Translations under genes and position numbers: made by a program
The notes under the pieces: generated by a model
Databases searched by the model: none
What the model saw: only the letters and a program-made list of their open reading frames with translations
What the model was told of the DNA's origin: nothing
From: JAJPKK01 sp963824905
Lineage (GTDB): Bacteria; Pseudomonadota; Alphaproteobacteria; Rhizobiales; Xanthobacteraceae
Length of the DNA: 64,000 nt
Assembly: GCA_963824905.1 (NCBI GenBank)
Contig: CAWGRH010000003.1
Location: 1 to 64,000 of the forward strand
Direction of reading: 5' to 3'
Shown: piece after piece, positions 46,355-55,635 of the stretch
Layout: the number at the start of each line of letters is the position of its first letter
Position numbering within the stretch: the stretch's first letter is position 1

Positions 46355-46816
46355 ATGAGCCGCGCATTTGTCAAGGAATCCGAAAACGGAACGGATACCC
46401 TCCCCGATCGGCCGATATCGCCCAATCGCAACCTGGTGACTGAAGACGGTCTTGCGGCAATCGAAGCTGCGCTCCAACATGCCGAAGCTTCGCACCGAGC
46501 CGCCATCGACAAAGAAGAACGACAGGCCGCTTCCACCGCTCTACGGGAGGTCCGCTACTGGACGGCACGGCGTGCGAGTGCGGAGGTCGTCAAAACTCCG
46601 GCCGAGAAACGTCAGGTTGCCTTCGGTTTGACCGTTACCTTGCGCAAGAATGACGGCCCCGAGCAGAGCTTCCGCATCGTCGGCGAAGATCAGGCGGATC
46701 CATCGCGCGGCATGGTGTCTTACGTCTCGCCCCTCGCTCGGGCCGTCATGACCCACCGTGTCGGAGAGACGGTTCAGATCGCGGGCCAAGCGGCCCTCAT
46801 CGTAGACATCCGATGA
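46355..46816 (+). CDS. GreA/GreB-family transcription elongation factor
   Basis: A 153-residue protein: an N-terminal helical part (NRNLVTEDGLAAIEAALQHA, RQAASTALREVRYWTARRA) and a C-terminal FKBP-like domain (VAFGLTVTLRKNDGPEQSFR, IVGEDQADPSRGMVSYVSPL, ARAVMTHRVGETVQI). This matches Gre factors that help stalled RNA polymerase cleave its transcript. The acidic tip residues are less clear than in classic GreA, so it may be a variant that competes for the secondary channel. It is followed by topoisomerase IB. Confidence 0.85.
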   Translation: MSRAFVKESENGTDTLPDRPISPNRNLVTEDGLAAIEAALQHAEASHRAAIDKEERQAASTALREVRYWTARRASAEVVKTPAEKRQVAFGLTVTLRKNDGPEQSFRIVGEDQADPSRGMVSYVSPLARAVMTHRVGETVQIAGQAALIVDIR

Positions 46817-46844
46817 TTGGACGGCTTCGGCAGTAAAGGAAGAT

Positions 46845-47963
46845 ATGATCTTGCCGGCCAGCTCGGATAGCGCCGAAGTCGTCGTCGACCCAAAGGATGC
46901 TGCCGAAACGGCGGGCCTGCGCTACGTGTCCGATGTCCGCCCGGGCATACGCCGCAAGAAAGCGGGAAAGGCCTTTACGTACATCCGTGCCGACGGGTCG
47001 AGGGTCACCGAGCCTCACGTCCTGAAACGTATCAAGGCTTTGGCAACCCCGCCGGCTTGGACCGACGTCTGGATTTGCCCTTTCGCTGACGGCCACATCC
47101 AGGCCACGGGCCGAGACGCGAAAGGCCGCAAGCAATACCGCTATCACGCACGCTTTCGCGAGGTGCGCGAAAGCGTGAAATACGGACATGTCGTCGCCTT
47201 CGCGGCTGTGCTCCCCTCGATCCGCAAGACGGTGCATGAGCACATGGGCTTGCGCGGGCTCCCGCGAGAGAAAGTATTGGCCACGGTCGTGCACCTTCTC
47301 GAATCCACGCTGATCCGTGTGGGGAATGACGACTACGCGAAGCAGAACAACAGCTACGGCCTGACCACTCTCAAGAACAGACATGCCGCGGTTGACGGCA
47401 ACGAGGTTCGGTTTCGCTTTACCGGGAAAAGCGGGAAGCAATGGTCATTGCGTGTACGCGATCGGCGAATTGCGAAGATCATCAGAGCTTGCCAGGAGCT
47501 TCCCGGCCAGGAGCTGATCCAATATATCGACGAACAAGGAAATTGCCGCGACGTCACATCGACGGATGTGAACGAATATCTCAAGGAGATCACCGGCACC
47601 GATATAACAGCGAAAGATTTCCGCACCTGGGCGGGCACGGTTCTTGCGGCGATGGCGCTGGGCGAGCTCGAGAGCTTCGACAGCGCCGCTCAGGCCAAGC
47701 GCAATCTTCGGGCCGCAATTGAGAAAGTGTCCGCGCGGCTGGGCAACACACCGACGATTTGCCGCAAATGTTACGTCCATCCAGAGGTGCTGAACGCCTA
47801 TATGGACGGCAACCTGGTCCTCGAGCTGAAATCCAAAGTCGAGAGCGAGCTTCGCGGCGACCTGGGAATTCTCAAGCCGGAAGAGACCGCGGTGCTCGCA
47901 TTGCTGCGCAGCCGTCTCGCCAAAGAGGCGGAGGGTCACCGGCAGCCGGCGCGCGCCGCTTGA
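46845..47963 (+). CDS. DNA topoisomerase IB
   Basis: A 372-residue type IB topoisomerase, starting after taaaggaagat. It shows the N-terminal domain (AGLRYVSDVRPGIRRKKAGK, FTYIRADGSRVTEPHVLKRI, ALATPPAWTDVWICPFADGH) and the catalytic core (NNSYGLTTLKNRH, RFRFTGKSGKQWSLRVRDRR, TAKDFRTWAGTVLAA). The nucleophile Tyr is in CRKCYVHPEV. Bacterial IB enzymes relax supercoils. It lies behind the GreA-type gene with about 28 bases between, so shared transcription is likely. Confidence 0.93.
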   Translation: MILPASSDSAEVVVDPKDAAETAGLRYVSDVRPGIRRKKAGKAFTYIRADGSRVTEPHVLKRIKALATPPAWTDVWICPFADGHIQATGRDAKGRKQYRYHARFREVRESVKYGHVVAFAAVLPSIRKTVHEHMGLRGLPREKVLATVVHLLESTLIRVGNDDYAKQNNSYGLTTLKNRHAAVDGNEVRFRFTGKSGKQWSLRVRDRRIAKIIRACQELPGQELIQYIDEQGNCRDVTSTDVNEYLKEITGTDITAKDFRTWAGTVLAAMALGELESFDSAAQAKRNLRAAIEKVSARLGNTPTICRKCYVHPEVLNAYMDGNLVLELKSKVESELRGDLGILKPEETAVLALLRSRLAKEAEGHRQPARAA

Positions 47964-48029
47964 CGATGCTGAAGCTGATATTGAACAAGCTCACTCGTCG
48001 TTTTTTGAAAAACCCTTGGCGCTGGCGCC

Positions 48030-48206
48030 CTATCCCCGCGCAAGCATCTCGTCAGCCTTGGCCATCAAGCGAGATGTTTCCAGTCTCTCCGCATCTGCAG
48101 CGGCTCGCATCTGGCCGATTCCAGAGCGTCCCTCCAAAGCCAGGCGTATCGCGTCATCGAGATCTTTCGGAGCTGTCGAACGTCCGTTGCGGGATTCCTC
48201 GGGCAT
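48030..48206 (-). CDS. Small hypothetical protein
   Basis: A 58-residue product from the ATG at 48206, preceded by ggagaccagtcgcc. It is one or two amphipathic helices (PKDLDDAIRLALEGRSGIGQ, MRAAADAERLETSRLMAKAD). No domain is known. It converges on the topoisomerase gene. Confidence 0.5.
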   Translation of the reverse strand: MPEESRNGRSTAPKDLDDAIRLALEGRSGIGQMRAAADAERLETSRLMAKADEMLARG

Positions 48207-48675
48207 GGCGACTGGTCTCCTAGCAGCACTGATAACGCCGTAAGGCCGCTTATGTTCACCAAAGGAACGACGCGTCAGTTGATTTCTGATTTCATCATCT
48301 GTCGCGAATGTGACTGTGCGCGGTAGAACCATCCGGGGGTCCACGGCATTGGTCGGGCGACAGCGTCTCTCGGAGTTTTCGATGGTGTCCGCGCAGAACA
48401 TCCTTCGCTTGGTTGAGACGGGGCGCGAGATACGCCGGCCGCCTCTGGTGGGGATGAACTTTCTTCACGAGCGGCGGCTTGCAACGCGCTCATCCCCCGC
48501 CTCTCAGAGATCCCTGGGCTTGGTCAAGCTCCTCGTTGATCGGTTTGCCAGACCCCAGCGGGATTTTCCCCGTCGCAGCATTGCGCTACGCGTCTTCACG
48601 CCATCGGGCAGGCCGGCGGTCAGGATGTGCTGCCGATAGCGGGCAGTTATAAGGGCCGCAATCTCCGCGTCGGCA
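48207..48675. other. Intergenic stretch, nothing supported
   Basis: Open frames here lack starts with ribosome sites and resemble no family. It may hold the promoter of the leftward gene at 48030. Confidence 0.35.
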
Positions 48676-48924
48676 TCAGAACGATCCCCGCGACAGGCGT
48701 TCGAGCGTGGATACCGCCCGCCTGTGACGCGGGCGGGTCGGAGAACGTTGCAGCGGCATCCATTTCAAAGGCACGACCGCTAGCGGCGTCTTCTTGCCAG
48801 ATACGACCCAGCCCGCTTCGGTCCGCCGGCATGGTTTGAGGAGAACATAGGGACTTCTGCATCCATCGGACACCAGAACCGTAATATCCTCGTCGAACGG
48901 AGCAGTTTCCGCCGGTTTCCACAT
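48676..48924 (-). CDS. Small hypothetical protein
   Basis: An 82-residue frame from the ATG at 48924. The beginning MWKPAETAPFDEDITVLVSD and GCRSPYVLLKP resemble short phage or plasmid proteins of the 'W.PI.TAP.D..VLV' type. The tail is basic and rich in Arg. A stem-loop at 49087 insulates it from the right. Moderate support only. Confidence 0.5.
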   Translation of the reverse strand: MWKPAETAPFDEDITVLVSDGCRSPYVLLKPCRRTEAGWVVSGKKTPLAVVPLKWMPLQRSPTRPRHRRAVSTLERLSRGSF

Positions 48925-49086
48925 ACTGACGATTTTCCGCCTTGCACCCCCCAACAATACAAATGCTCTCGGCTGGAGTTCGTTGCGTGTCGGGTGAGCG
49001 ACGCTTTCGGCGCCCTTCGACCGCTTCGACCGTTTGGGCTGCACGCCCCATTTCGCAGCGCTCTGAACGGCGAAGCAGGACGGAAG

Positions 49087-49118
49087 AAAGCCCCCGTCCC
49101 TTGGCGAGCGGGGGCTTT
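49087..49118. terminator. Bidirectional stem-loop terminator
   Basis: AAAGCCCCCG and CGGGGGCTTT pair perfectly across a 12-base loop. A- and T-runs at the arm ends make it usable on both strands. Confidence 0.65.
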
Positions 49119-49330
49119 AGCGCGGACCCAGGGGGAAAAGGCTTGTGGGGAAGCGGCCCGCGGCGCAGACAACGCATGCGGCAGTCCGCTGTTCCGAGGG
49201 GGATCAACAAAACGTACGGTGTGCACAACTGCACAAATGGTCCGACCAGACGCCTCAATTTTGGTGTTGACTGAGCGCACCGACAGAAGGCACCGAGTTC
49301 ATCGGTGACCCCTGCAGGAATTTGACACGG

Positions 49331-49489
49331 ATGATTTTTGCACTTGCCGTCTTAGGAGCAGTTTTTCGGCCGATCAGCCCAGAATTACAGGTGGCCACTC
49401 TCTGGGGGGCAGCGGGCTTGGCGATCTTCGGGATCATGGCCAGCTGCGGGTTCGGCGTTGAGATCGGCCAGTGCCTCGCTCTCGAATAG
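49331..49489 (+). CDS. Small membrane protein
   Basis: A 52-residue frame: a hydrophobic first segment (MIFALAVLGAVF) and a second (VATLWGAAGLAIFGIMASCG), ending GVEIGQCLALE. Two short membrane helices are likely. No family recognised. Upstream aggaa is about 12 bases from the ATG, a little far. Confidence 0.45.
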   Translation: MIFALAVLGAVFRPISPELQVATLWGAAGLAIFGIMASCGFGVEIGQCLALE

Positions 49490-49620
49490 TGCAGGTCGCA
49501 TCGCGCAACTGAGAGTCGGCGCTAGTCGACTGGCACGGCCTTGTTTGGAAACGCGTCGGGCGCGAAACCGCGTGAGGCCAACATGGCTTCCCCGGGGATG
49601 CCCGCCGGTGAGACCGGCCG

Positions 49621-49643
49621 CCCCGACTACATCGTAGTCGGGG
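49621..49643. terminator. Perfect stem-loop at a gene end
   Basis: CCCCGACTAC pairs with GTAGTCGGGG around a 3-base loop. It covers the stop codon of the leftward gene at 49627. There is no T-tract on that strand; rightward a GT-rich run follows. Termination is possible but not certain. Confidence 0.45.
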
Positions 49644-49881
49644 TTGTGTGTCGCGTCGCGAGCCTGAGACGCCCCAGCACCTCGTCCACTTCGATTTTCG
49701 AAAGCTTTTTGCCGATGCGATCCTCGGGGATCACCTGCAGAAAGTCCGCATCGACCGCGTACGCCTCTACCAGTGTCGATGCTCGACCCAACCCGTCGAT
49801 CACCGCAATCAATCGAGCCTGCGCCAGCGATCCAGCAGCCACGATTGCTGCGTTACCCTCTTCGAACTGCAACCACCACAT
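49627..49881 (-). CDS. Small hypothetical protein
   Basis: An 84-residue product: MWWLQFEEGNAAIVAAGSLA, then QARLIAVIDGLGRASTLVEA and DFLQVIPEDRIGKKLSKIEV, DEVLGRL. Mixed alpha/beta, no signal or membrane span. Resembles conserved small proteins of Bradyrhizobium-type genomes by memory. Function unknown. Confidence 0.55.
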   Translation of the reverse strand: MWWLQFEEGNAAIVAAGSLAQARLIAVIDGLGRASTLVEAYAVDADFLQVIPEDRIGKKLSKIEVDEVLGRLRLATRHTTPTTM

Positions 49882-50207
49882 TCCCAGTTGTCCCCGTAAT
49901 TATCCACAGCCGTAGTGGGCGGCCTGCTTTGGCGAAAATGTGGCCGAAGGTTCCATCTTTTGGAACGGCCGCGTGACGGTTTTGCATCGCTTGACTCGCC
50001 CCACCGAGCGCAGGCCACGCGACCTCGACGGGAATGACTCGGAGCTCCCAGGGTCGATCGGACTGTAAGGCGAAGCACCTTGTCCCCACGCGCTCCGGCA
50101 ATCGACTCTTGGCTTCGTGCCGCGCTGATCGGCCCCATTGTGCCGGCGCACGACGCGTCTTTCAGTCGTTGTTCGCGTGTCCCCACCCACTCACGGCATG
50201 CCGCCGC

Positions 50208-51191
50208 CTACTCGATCGTCACGTTCGCGGCGCGGATGAGGTCGCCCCAGCGTTTGGTGTCCGACTTGACCACCTCTGCCATCTGAGCCGGCGTGCCGCC
50301 GGCCCCTTGCAGGTGGAGCGCTTTGAGCCTCGCCTGCATCTCGGGGGTACCGAGCACTTCGTTGATCGCGGCATTGAGCTTGGCGACGATCGGCGACGGC
50401 GTTTTGGGGGGAGCGGAAATCGCGTTCCAGGTGTCGGATTCGAAGCCGGCGAGCCCGGCTTCCTGCATGGTGGGAATATCCGGCAGATCGGGCACGCGCT
50501 GCGGCGTCGTCACCGCGAGGACCCTCGCCCTCCCCGATTTGTGCATTTCGATCGACGTCGCGAGCTCGTTGAAGAGCACGTCGACGTGACCCCCGATCAG
50601 ATCGTTGATGGCGGGCGCAGTGCCGCGATACGGCACGTGGAGAAGTTTCGCGCCGGTCGCCTGCTCGAACATCACGCCGGTGAGGTGGGAGGTCGTTCCG
50701 TTGCCTTGCGATGCGTAGCTGATCTTTCCCGGATGGGACTTCGCATAGGCGATGAACTCCTGCACGGTCTTGGCCGGGAAGTCGGCCCGAACGGTCAGCG
50801 TATTCGGAATCCGGGTCATGACCGCGACCGGCGCGAACTTCGCCGGATCGAACGACATGCTCCTGTAGAGCAGTGGATTCGTCGTGATCGGCGCCGGCTG
50901 CGAAGCAAGCAGGGTGTAGCCGTCAGGGTCGGCGTTGAACACCGCTTCGGCCCCGATGTTGCCGGACTGGCCGCCCTTGTTCTCGATCACGATGGGCTGG
51001 CCGAGGCGGCGCTGCAGCGGTTCGGAGAGGATGCGGGTAACGGTATCGACGCCGCCGCCGGGGGGCAGGCAGACGATGATCTTGATCGGCCGGGTCGGGT
51101 AATCCGCCGGCTGCGCGCCAGCCGGCGCGACCAGGGCCGGCACCGGAGACAGCAACGCGAGCGCGACCATCAGCTTGCGCAATCTCAACAT
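50208..51191 (-). CDS. Bug/TTT-family periplasmic binding protein
   Basis: About 327 residues from the ATG at 51191 with gagggaccgcc upstream. Signal peptide (KLMVALALLSPVPALVAPAG), then PTRPIKIIVCLPPGGGVDTV, VIENKGGQSGNIGAEAVF, DGYTLLASQPAP, HVPYRGTAPAINDLIGGHVD and VPDLPDIPTMQEAGLAGFES. This is the third Bug receptor in the window, again without membrane partners. The ligand is probably a carboxylate. Confidence 0.92.
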   Translation of the reverse strand: MLRLRKLMVALALLSPVPALVAPAGAQPADYPTRPIKIIVCLPPGGGVDTVTRILSEPLQRRLGQPIVIENKGGQSGNIGAEAVFNADPDGYTLLASQPAPITTNPLLYRSMSFDPAKFAPVAVMTRIPNTLTVRADFPAKTVQEFIAYAKSHPGKISYASQGNGTTSHLTGVMFEQATGAKLLHVPYRGTAPAINDLIGGHVDVLFNELATSIEMHKSGRARVLAVTTPQRVPDLPDIPTMQEAGLAGFESDTWNAISAPPKTPSPIVAKLNAAINEVLGTPEMQARLKALHLQGAGGTPAQMAEVVKSDTKRWGDLIRAANVTIE

Positions 51192-51447
51192 GGCGGTCCC
51201 TCGTATCCTTCGGTTGTCCGGGTGCGCTGCAGGGCGGATGGTAGTCCGTGTGCCCTGCAAATGCAGCTATCGCGGCCCCCCAAGCTCGGATCAAAGCGTC
51301 GCATGCAACCGCCGCCCCCTCGGCCGAAGCCTGCGGCCGGGCGCCGCCGCCCGTTGCGCCGGCGGACGTCCGCGACGACATGCGCCAGCGCGCTTCTTCC
51401 GCCAACTCGCTCAGCCATGCTATGACCTCGCCTTAGAGGTCACGGCA
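51192..51447. other. Short spacer, divergent promoters expected
   Basis: About 250 bases between the leftward receptor and the rightward DUF2946 gene. No coding sequence supported. Confidence 0.35.
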
Positions 51448-51864
51448 TTGTCGAGCGCGCACCTGCCATCGAAGCTGCGGCGGGCGATCGGATGGATCGC
51501 CATCTATGCGCTTGCGCTGCAGAGCATTCTCGCCGGCGTCGCCTCCCATCCGGCCTTCGCGCTCGACCGGGCGAGCGGGTTCGATCCCGCCGCCATCATC
51601 TGCCTCGCCTCGCATGACGCAAGCGCGGTCCAGACCCAGGACGGGAACACCGGGCAAGTCCCCGGCAACGAGACCAGCCATTCCTGCGGTCCCTGCGCAT
51701 TGTGTGCGCCGCCGCCGTCGATCGCGGGATCGCAGGTCGTCACCCCTCTCGCAGTCGACCGCGTCACGTCGCAGCCTTCGGCGCCGTGGCGGCCGGTCGT
51801 CGCCTCGTTTTCCAGGATCGCCCTCCCGCCCGGCGGACCGCGCGCGCCTCCGATGAACGGCTGA
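51448..51864 (+). CDS. DUF2946-type membrane protein
   Basis: About 138 residues from a TTG at 51448 with agaggtc eight bases upstream; a start further upstream in the same frame is possible. A membrane segment (AIGWIAIYALALQSILAGVA) is followed by AIICLASH and a CGPCALC motif. This Cys-rich layout fits DUF2946, often found near metal-handling and TonB-linked genes. The tail ends PPMNG. It heads a cluster with the BNR-repeat and thioredoxin-like genes, so it may be part of an envelope metal or redox system. Confidence 0.7.
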   Translation: MSSAHLPSKLRRAIGWIAIYALALQSILAGVASHPAFALDRASGFDPAAIICLASHDASAVQTQDGNTGQVPGNETSHSCGPCALCAPPPSIAGSQVVTPLAVDRVTSQPSAPWRPVVASFSRIALPPGGPRAPPMNG

Positions 51865-51917
51865 CGCTTCCGCGGCCCGCGCCGCGGCTCCCGTCCCGTC
51901 ATCGAAGGAGTGCCGAA

Positions 51918-53142
51918 ATGCCCGCGCGAATGCGTGCGACCGTCAATCTGCTTTCCGTCGCCACGTCGCTGTTGCTTCCCTCCGGCGCCGCGCTGGCGCA
52001 GATGGGACACCAGGACCCCTCGCCCACCTGCGCCGAGCCGGCGCTGCGCTGTGCTTCGACCGTCACGCCGACCTTCGCACCGGATGGCAGCCTTTGGATC
52101 ACCTGGGCCGCCGCCGGGCATGTCTCGGTCGCGCGCTCGACCGATCTCGGCGCGAGCTTTTCGCCGGCAGTGAGCGTGAACCGCGAGCCGCTTCGGCTCG
52201 ACTCCGGCCCCGACGAGCGGCCGAAGATCGCCGTCGACGGCGCGGGCCGCGTCGCCGTTGCCTTCGCGATCTTCAAGGACAGCGCCTTCAACGGGCAGGT
52301 CTTCTACACGCACTCGACCGATGGCGGCGCGACCTTCGCGCCACCGCGCCCGATCACGCCCGATCCGGAAAGCCAGCGCTTCGAAGCGATCGGCTTCGAT
52401 CCCGCGGGCACCCTGTTCGCCGCCTGGCTCGACAAGCGCGAGCGCGCTGGTGCGCGCGCCAGGGGCGAGGCCTATACCGGCGCCTCGCTCGCTTTCGCCT
52501 GGTCGAACGATGCCGGCGCCACGATCTCGGACGCGCGCATCGCCAAGGACCGTACCTGCGAGTGCTGCCGGCTCGGCGTCGCCTTTGCGGGACCCGGCCG
52601 GCCGGTCGTGCTGTTTCGCAACATCTTCGGCGCGAGCGTGCGCGACCATGCGGTAACGACCTTCGCCGATCGGACGACCCCGGGCCCGATCCATCGCGTC
52701 AGCGTCGACGACTGGGACATCGACGCCTGCCCGCATCACGGCCCGAGCCTCGCGCTCGGCGGCGACACCTATCACGTCACGTGGTTCACGCTGGGGCGGG
52801 CCCGGCAGGGGCTGTTCTACGCGCGCTCGACCGACGGCGGCCGAACGTTCTCGGAGCCGATGCCGATCGGCCGCCCGGAGCGGAGCCCGTCGCGGCCGTT
52901 CGTCCTCGCCGAAGGCGGATCGGCCTGGATGGTGTGGAAGGAATTCGACGGCGAGCAGACGACCGTCGAGATGATGTCGTCGCATGACGCCGGCCGCAGC
53001 TGGTCCGAACCGCGGACGGTGGCGGGAACGGCCGATGCCTCGGACCATCCGCTGCTCATGACCAATGGCAACCAGGTGTTTCTTTCTTGGATGACGCGGG
53101 CCGACGGTTACCGGCGTGCTCGCTCTGGAGGATGTCCGATGA
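51918..53142 (+). CDS. Secreted BNR/sialidase-like propeller protein, frameshift at end
   Basis: About 407 residues; the ATG at 51918 follows aaggagtgccgaa. Signal peptide (VNLLSVATSLLLPSGAALA), then repeated Asp-box-like motifs: STDLGASFS, HSTDGGATFA, WSNDAGATIS, RSTDGGRTFS, SHDAGRSWS. These are BNR propeller repeats, as in exo-alpha-sialidases; the sialidase Arg triad was not confirmed. CECCRLG is a conserved metal-binding-like motif of a subgroup. A base change near 53112 replaces the expected tail VLALEDVR-stop, which ends at 53142 inside the next start (ATGA). The open frame otherwise runs on into the thioredoxin-like gene. Confidence 0.8.
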
Positions 53143-53669
53143 CGCGTTCCCTGTTGTTTGCATTTTCGGTGGTGCTCGCATCGATGTCCGTGCTGGTCGC
53201 CGCGGGCTCGGCGATCGCAGCGGACGGCGACCTTCGTTCCTTCAAGCGCGGGAGTTGGCAGCAAATCCGCCGGGCGCACGAGGGCCAGCCGATCGTCGTG
53301 CATTTCTGGGGCCTGACTTGCGGGCCGTGCCGGGTCGAGATGCCGAAATGGGGGCGGCTGCTGCAGGAGCGTCCCGATCTCAAGCTGATCGCGATCGACG
53401 CCGATCTCGTTCCCAATGCCGCGGAGCTCGTGAAGGACGAGCTCGCCAAGACCGGCCTTGCCGGCGCCGAGAACTGGATGTTCGCGGACGACTTCGTCGA
53501 GCGCCTGCGCTTCGAGATCAATCCGCGGTGGCGCGGCGAAATCCCGATCACGCTGCTGATCGCCGGCGATGGCAAGACGAGGACGATCGAGGGCGCGGCC
53601 GATCCCGCCGAGGTCCGGGCCTGGCTCGATGCGCAGAAATCGACGGGCGCCGGCGCGCCCGCACGGTGA
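53139..53669 (+). CDS. Exported thioredoxin-like (TlpA-type) protein
   Basis: A 176-residue protein with ggaggatgtccg before the ATG. Signal peptide (SLLFAFSVVLASMSVLVAAG), then a thioredoxin fold with the redox motif FWGLTCGPCRVEMPKW and WRGEIPITLLIAGDG near the cis-Pro loop. Likely a periplasmic thiol reductase that keeps apo-cytochromes or metal sites reduced. It overlaps the BNR gene by 4 bases and belongs with the Cys-rich DUF2946 protein upstream. Confidence 0.85.
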   Translation: MTRSLLFAFSVVLASMSVLVAAGSAIAADGDLRSFKRGSWQQIRRAHEGQPIVVHFWGLTCGPCRVEMPKWGRLLQERPDLKLIAIDADLVPNAAELVKDELAKTGLAGAENWMFADDFVERLRFEINPRWRGEIPITLLIAGDGKTRTIEGAADPAEVRAWLDAQKSTGAGAPAR

Positions 53670-53890
53670 CTCGGGGCGCGCGCGCCGATGGATGCTCGAA
53701 GCTCGCTACGGCTTCGCGCCTCACGTGATGCCGGAACACGGCGGCGCGTGCAGCCCGGAAGTGTGTCCGCTGCGCCTCACTCAAGGGAAAACCTTAACGG
53801 CTGCGGCTGAAATCCGACTGGTGCCGCAGCCGTGCCCCAACTCCGCCCCGCGCCGCCGGCTCAATCGCCGCAGGGGTGGGGGCGTTGGAA
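53670..53890. other. Intergenic, nothing recognised
   Basis: About 220 bases without a supported gene or structure. Confidence 0.35.
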
Positions 53891-54130
53891 ATGAGTGTGT
53901 GCTATCTCCGCAACGACAGCGAGATCGATGCAGAACGCTGCCGGATCTCGCTGCGCGAGAAATCGCGGATCACGATCTTCGCGCTGGACGGGGCGGGTCG
54001 CATTGCCTGTTTCACCGGAGTCATCGAGTCGATGCAATTCGACCCGGGCCGCATTGTCGGCATGCGGTGGCGCGTGATCATGCTCGAGGACAACGAGGCG
54101 CGGGCCGAGCCTTCGCGGACCGCGTCGTGA
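53891..54130 (+). CDS. Small hypothetical protein
   Basis: A 79-residue product from the ATG at 53891 (a GTG at 53876 is possible). MSVCYLRNDSEIDAERCRIS and LREKSRITIFALDGAGRIAC, then FTGVIESMQFDP and MRWRVIMLED form a compact beta-rich chain. It resembles conserved small proteins in rhizobial genomes by memory; function unknown. Confidence 0.6.
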   Translation: MSVCYLRNDSEIDAERCRISLREKSRITIFALDGAGRIACFTGVIESMQFDPGRIVGMRWRVIMLEDNEARAEPSRTAS

Positions 54131-54154
54131 GAGGACATGCGAAAGGCGAAGCTC

Positions 54155-54261
54155 GTAGCCCGGATTGAGCGCAGCGAAATCCGGGTCGGGCGTGCGACCC
54201 ATGCCATTTCGCGTTGGCACATGCGCCGCTCCCGGATTTCGCTACGCTCAATCCGGGCTAC
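54155..54261. repeat. REP palindrome pair, family 1, copy A
   Basis: The arm gtagcccggattgagcgcag plus cgaaatccggg is repeated inverted as cccggatttcgctacgctca plus atccgggctac about 40 bases later. Same family as 57076, 62626 and the variant at 59756. Confidence 0.8.
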
Positions 54262-54357
54262 TTCGAAGGCCACCGCCCCAAAACCTCGATGGTGACGGCG
54301 GCCCCGCAATGCGCCAAAATACGTCGGCCGACGCAGTCAAGAGACAGGAGCCGGGCG

Positions 54358-54552
54358 ATGAACGGTGGCCCCACGATCCGCGAGCTCGAAGAGCGCATTG
54401 CCATCATACGGCAGAACCTCGTGGAGCTGATCGAGCAGGCCGCCGCCTATTCGGGCGCCGGCGACGAGGCGCTCGCGGCGGACCGCATCGCCAAGCAGGA
54501 GGAAGAGCTCAAGAAGCTCGTCGCGCTCCGCGACGCGCAGCGCGGCAAGTAG
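54358..54552 (+). CDS. Small coiled-coil protein
   Basis: A 64-residue protein; caggagccgggcg precedes the ATG. Two helices, PTIRELEERIAIIRQNLVEL and AADRIAKQEEELKKLVALRD, form a probable coiled-coil hairpin. No named family. It is followed 56 bases later by the alpha/beta hydrolase gene on the same strand. Confidence 0.65.
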   Translation: MNGGPTIRELEERIAIIRQNLVELIEQAAAYSGAGDEALAADRIAKQEEELKKLVALRDAQRGK

Positions 54553-54607
54553 GTAACACGAGCCGAGGCGAAGTCCCGGCCGCAATCAACACCAGGGAGG
54601 AACGCCG

Positions 54608-55469
54608 ATGATGGATACAGTCAGACGCAACATCCTGACGACGGGCGTGGCGGCGACCGCAATGGCCGCGGCGCCGGGCGTATTTGCCCAGCAGACGGGC
54701 CAAGGAGGAGCAGCCATGTTTTACGAAAAAGGCCCGGTTCGCATTCGCTACGAGGAGGCCGGTTCCGGCGTGCCGCTGCTGCTCATCGCCGGCGGCGGGC
54801 TCAACTCGACGATCTCGAACTTCACCACCACCTCGCCGTTCGATCCGATCGCCGAGTTCAAGGGCGAGTACCGCACCATCGCCTCCGACCTGCGCAATGC
54901 CGTGGGCGGCCAGTCCACCGGCCCGCTCGAGGCCGACCGGCCCTGGGATTCCTACACCGACGACCATCTCGGCCTGATGGACCACCTGAAGATCGACAAG
55001 TTCATGGTGATGGGCTTCTGCATCGGCGGCCCGTTCATCTGGAACCTGCTGCGCCGGGCGCCCGACCGCGTCATCGCCGCGGTGCTCGCCCAGCCCAGCG
55101 GCTCGCGTCCCGAGGCGCGGGACATGTTCTACGAAGGCAACATGAAGACCTGGGGTCCTGCCCTCGTCGCCAAGCGGCCCGAGCTCACGATGGAGCAGGT
55201 CGACAAGTTCCTCACCAGAATGTACCGCACCAATCCCGACTTCGTCTTCACGGTGACGCGCGACTTCGTGCGCAACTGCCAGACGCCGCTGCTGATCCTT
55301 CCCGACGACATTCCCGGCGCATCCTTATGTGGTCGCGATGGAAGCCGCGATGCTCGCGCCCAAGGCGGAGGTGAGCATGTTCCCGTGGAAGGAGCCGAAG
55401 GAGCGCATTCCGCTCGCGGTGCGCCAGATCCACTCGTTCCTGCGCGCGCATCGCACGGCGACGGCGTAG
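54608..55469 (+). CDS. Alpha/beta hydrolase with Cys nucleophile elbow, frameshift
   Basis: About 287 residues after ggaggaacgccg. A weak signal (ILTTGVAATAMAAAPGVFAQ) leads to MFYEKGPVRIRYEEAGSG. The elbow is VMGFCIGGPF: cysteine replaces the usual serine. A one-base shift near 55318 changes PDDIPGA to a dead frame; the natural end continues as HPYVVAMEAAMLAPKAEVSM and FPWKEPKERI, stopping at 55469. The His in the C-terminal part (QIHSFLRAH) could be the base. Substrate unknown. Confidence 0.78.
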
Positions 55470-55635
55470 AGCGCGATCTGGTTTCGTTCGGAATCGTCAT
55501 GGCCGGGCATTGACCTGGCCATGCTCGCTTGAGCAGCATGGGCACGCTTCGCTTTGCCCACCCTACAGAGTGAGCGCGGCACGGCCGTCCACTGATCGGG
55601 ATCGCCGGGACAAGCCCGGCGATGACGGCGGAGGC
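55470..55635. other. Short spacer with a single REP arm
   Basis: Contains one arm of REP family 2 at 55594-55625. No gene seen. Confidence 0.4.
55594..55625. repeat. REP family 2, single arm
   Basis: gatcgggatcgccgggacaa, then gcccggcgatgac, is nearly identical to the arms at 57868-57955. Confidence 0.7.

Noticed and set aside
50034..51425. 463-codon rightward frame opposite the Bug receptor
   Set aside because: The leftward strand is a textbook Bug protein with signal peptide and ribosome site.
51504..53303. 599-codon leftward frame opposite the BNR gene
   Set aside because: Antisense to Asp-box repeats; no domain or start signal.
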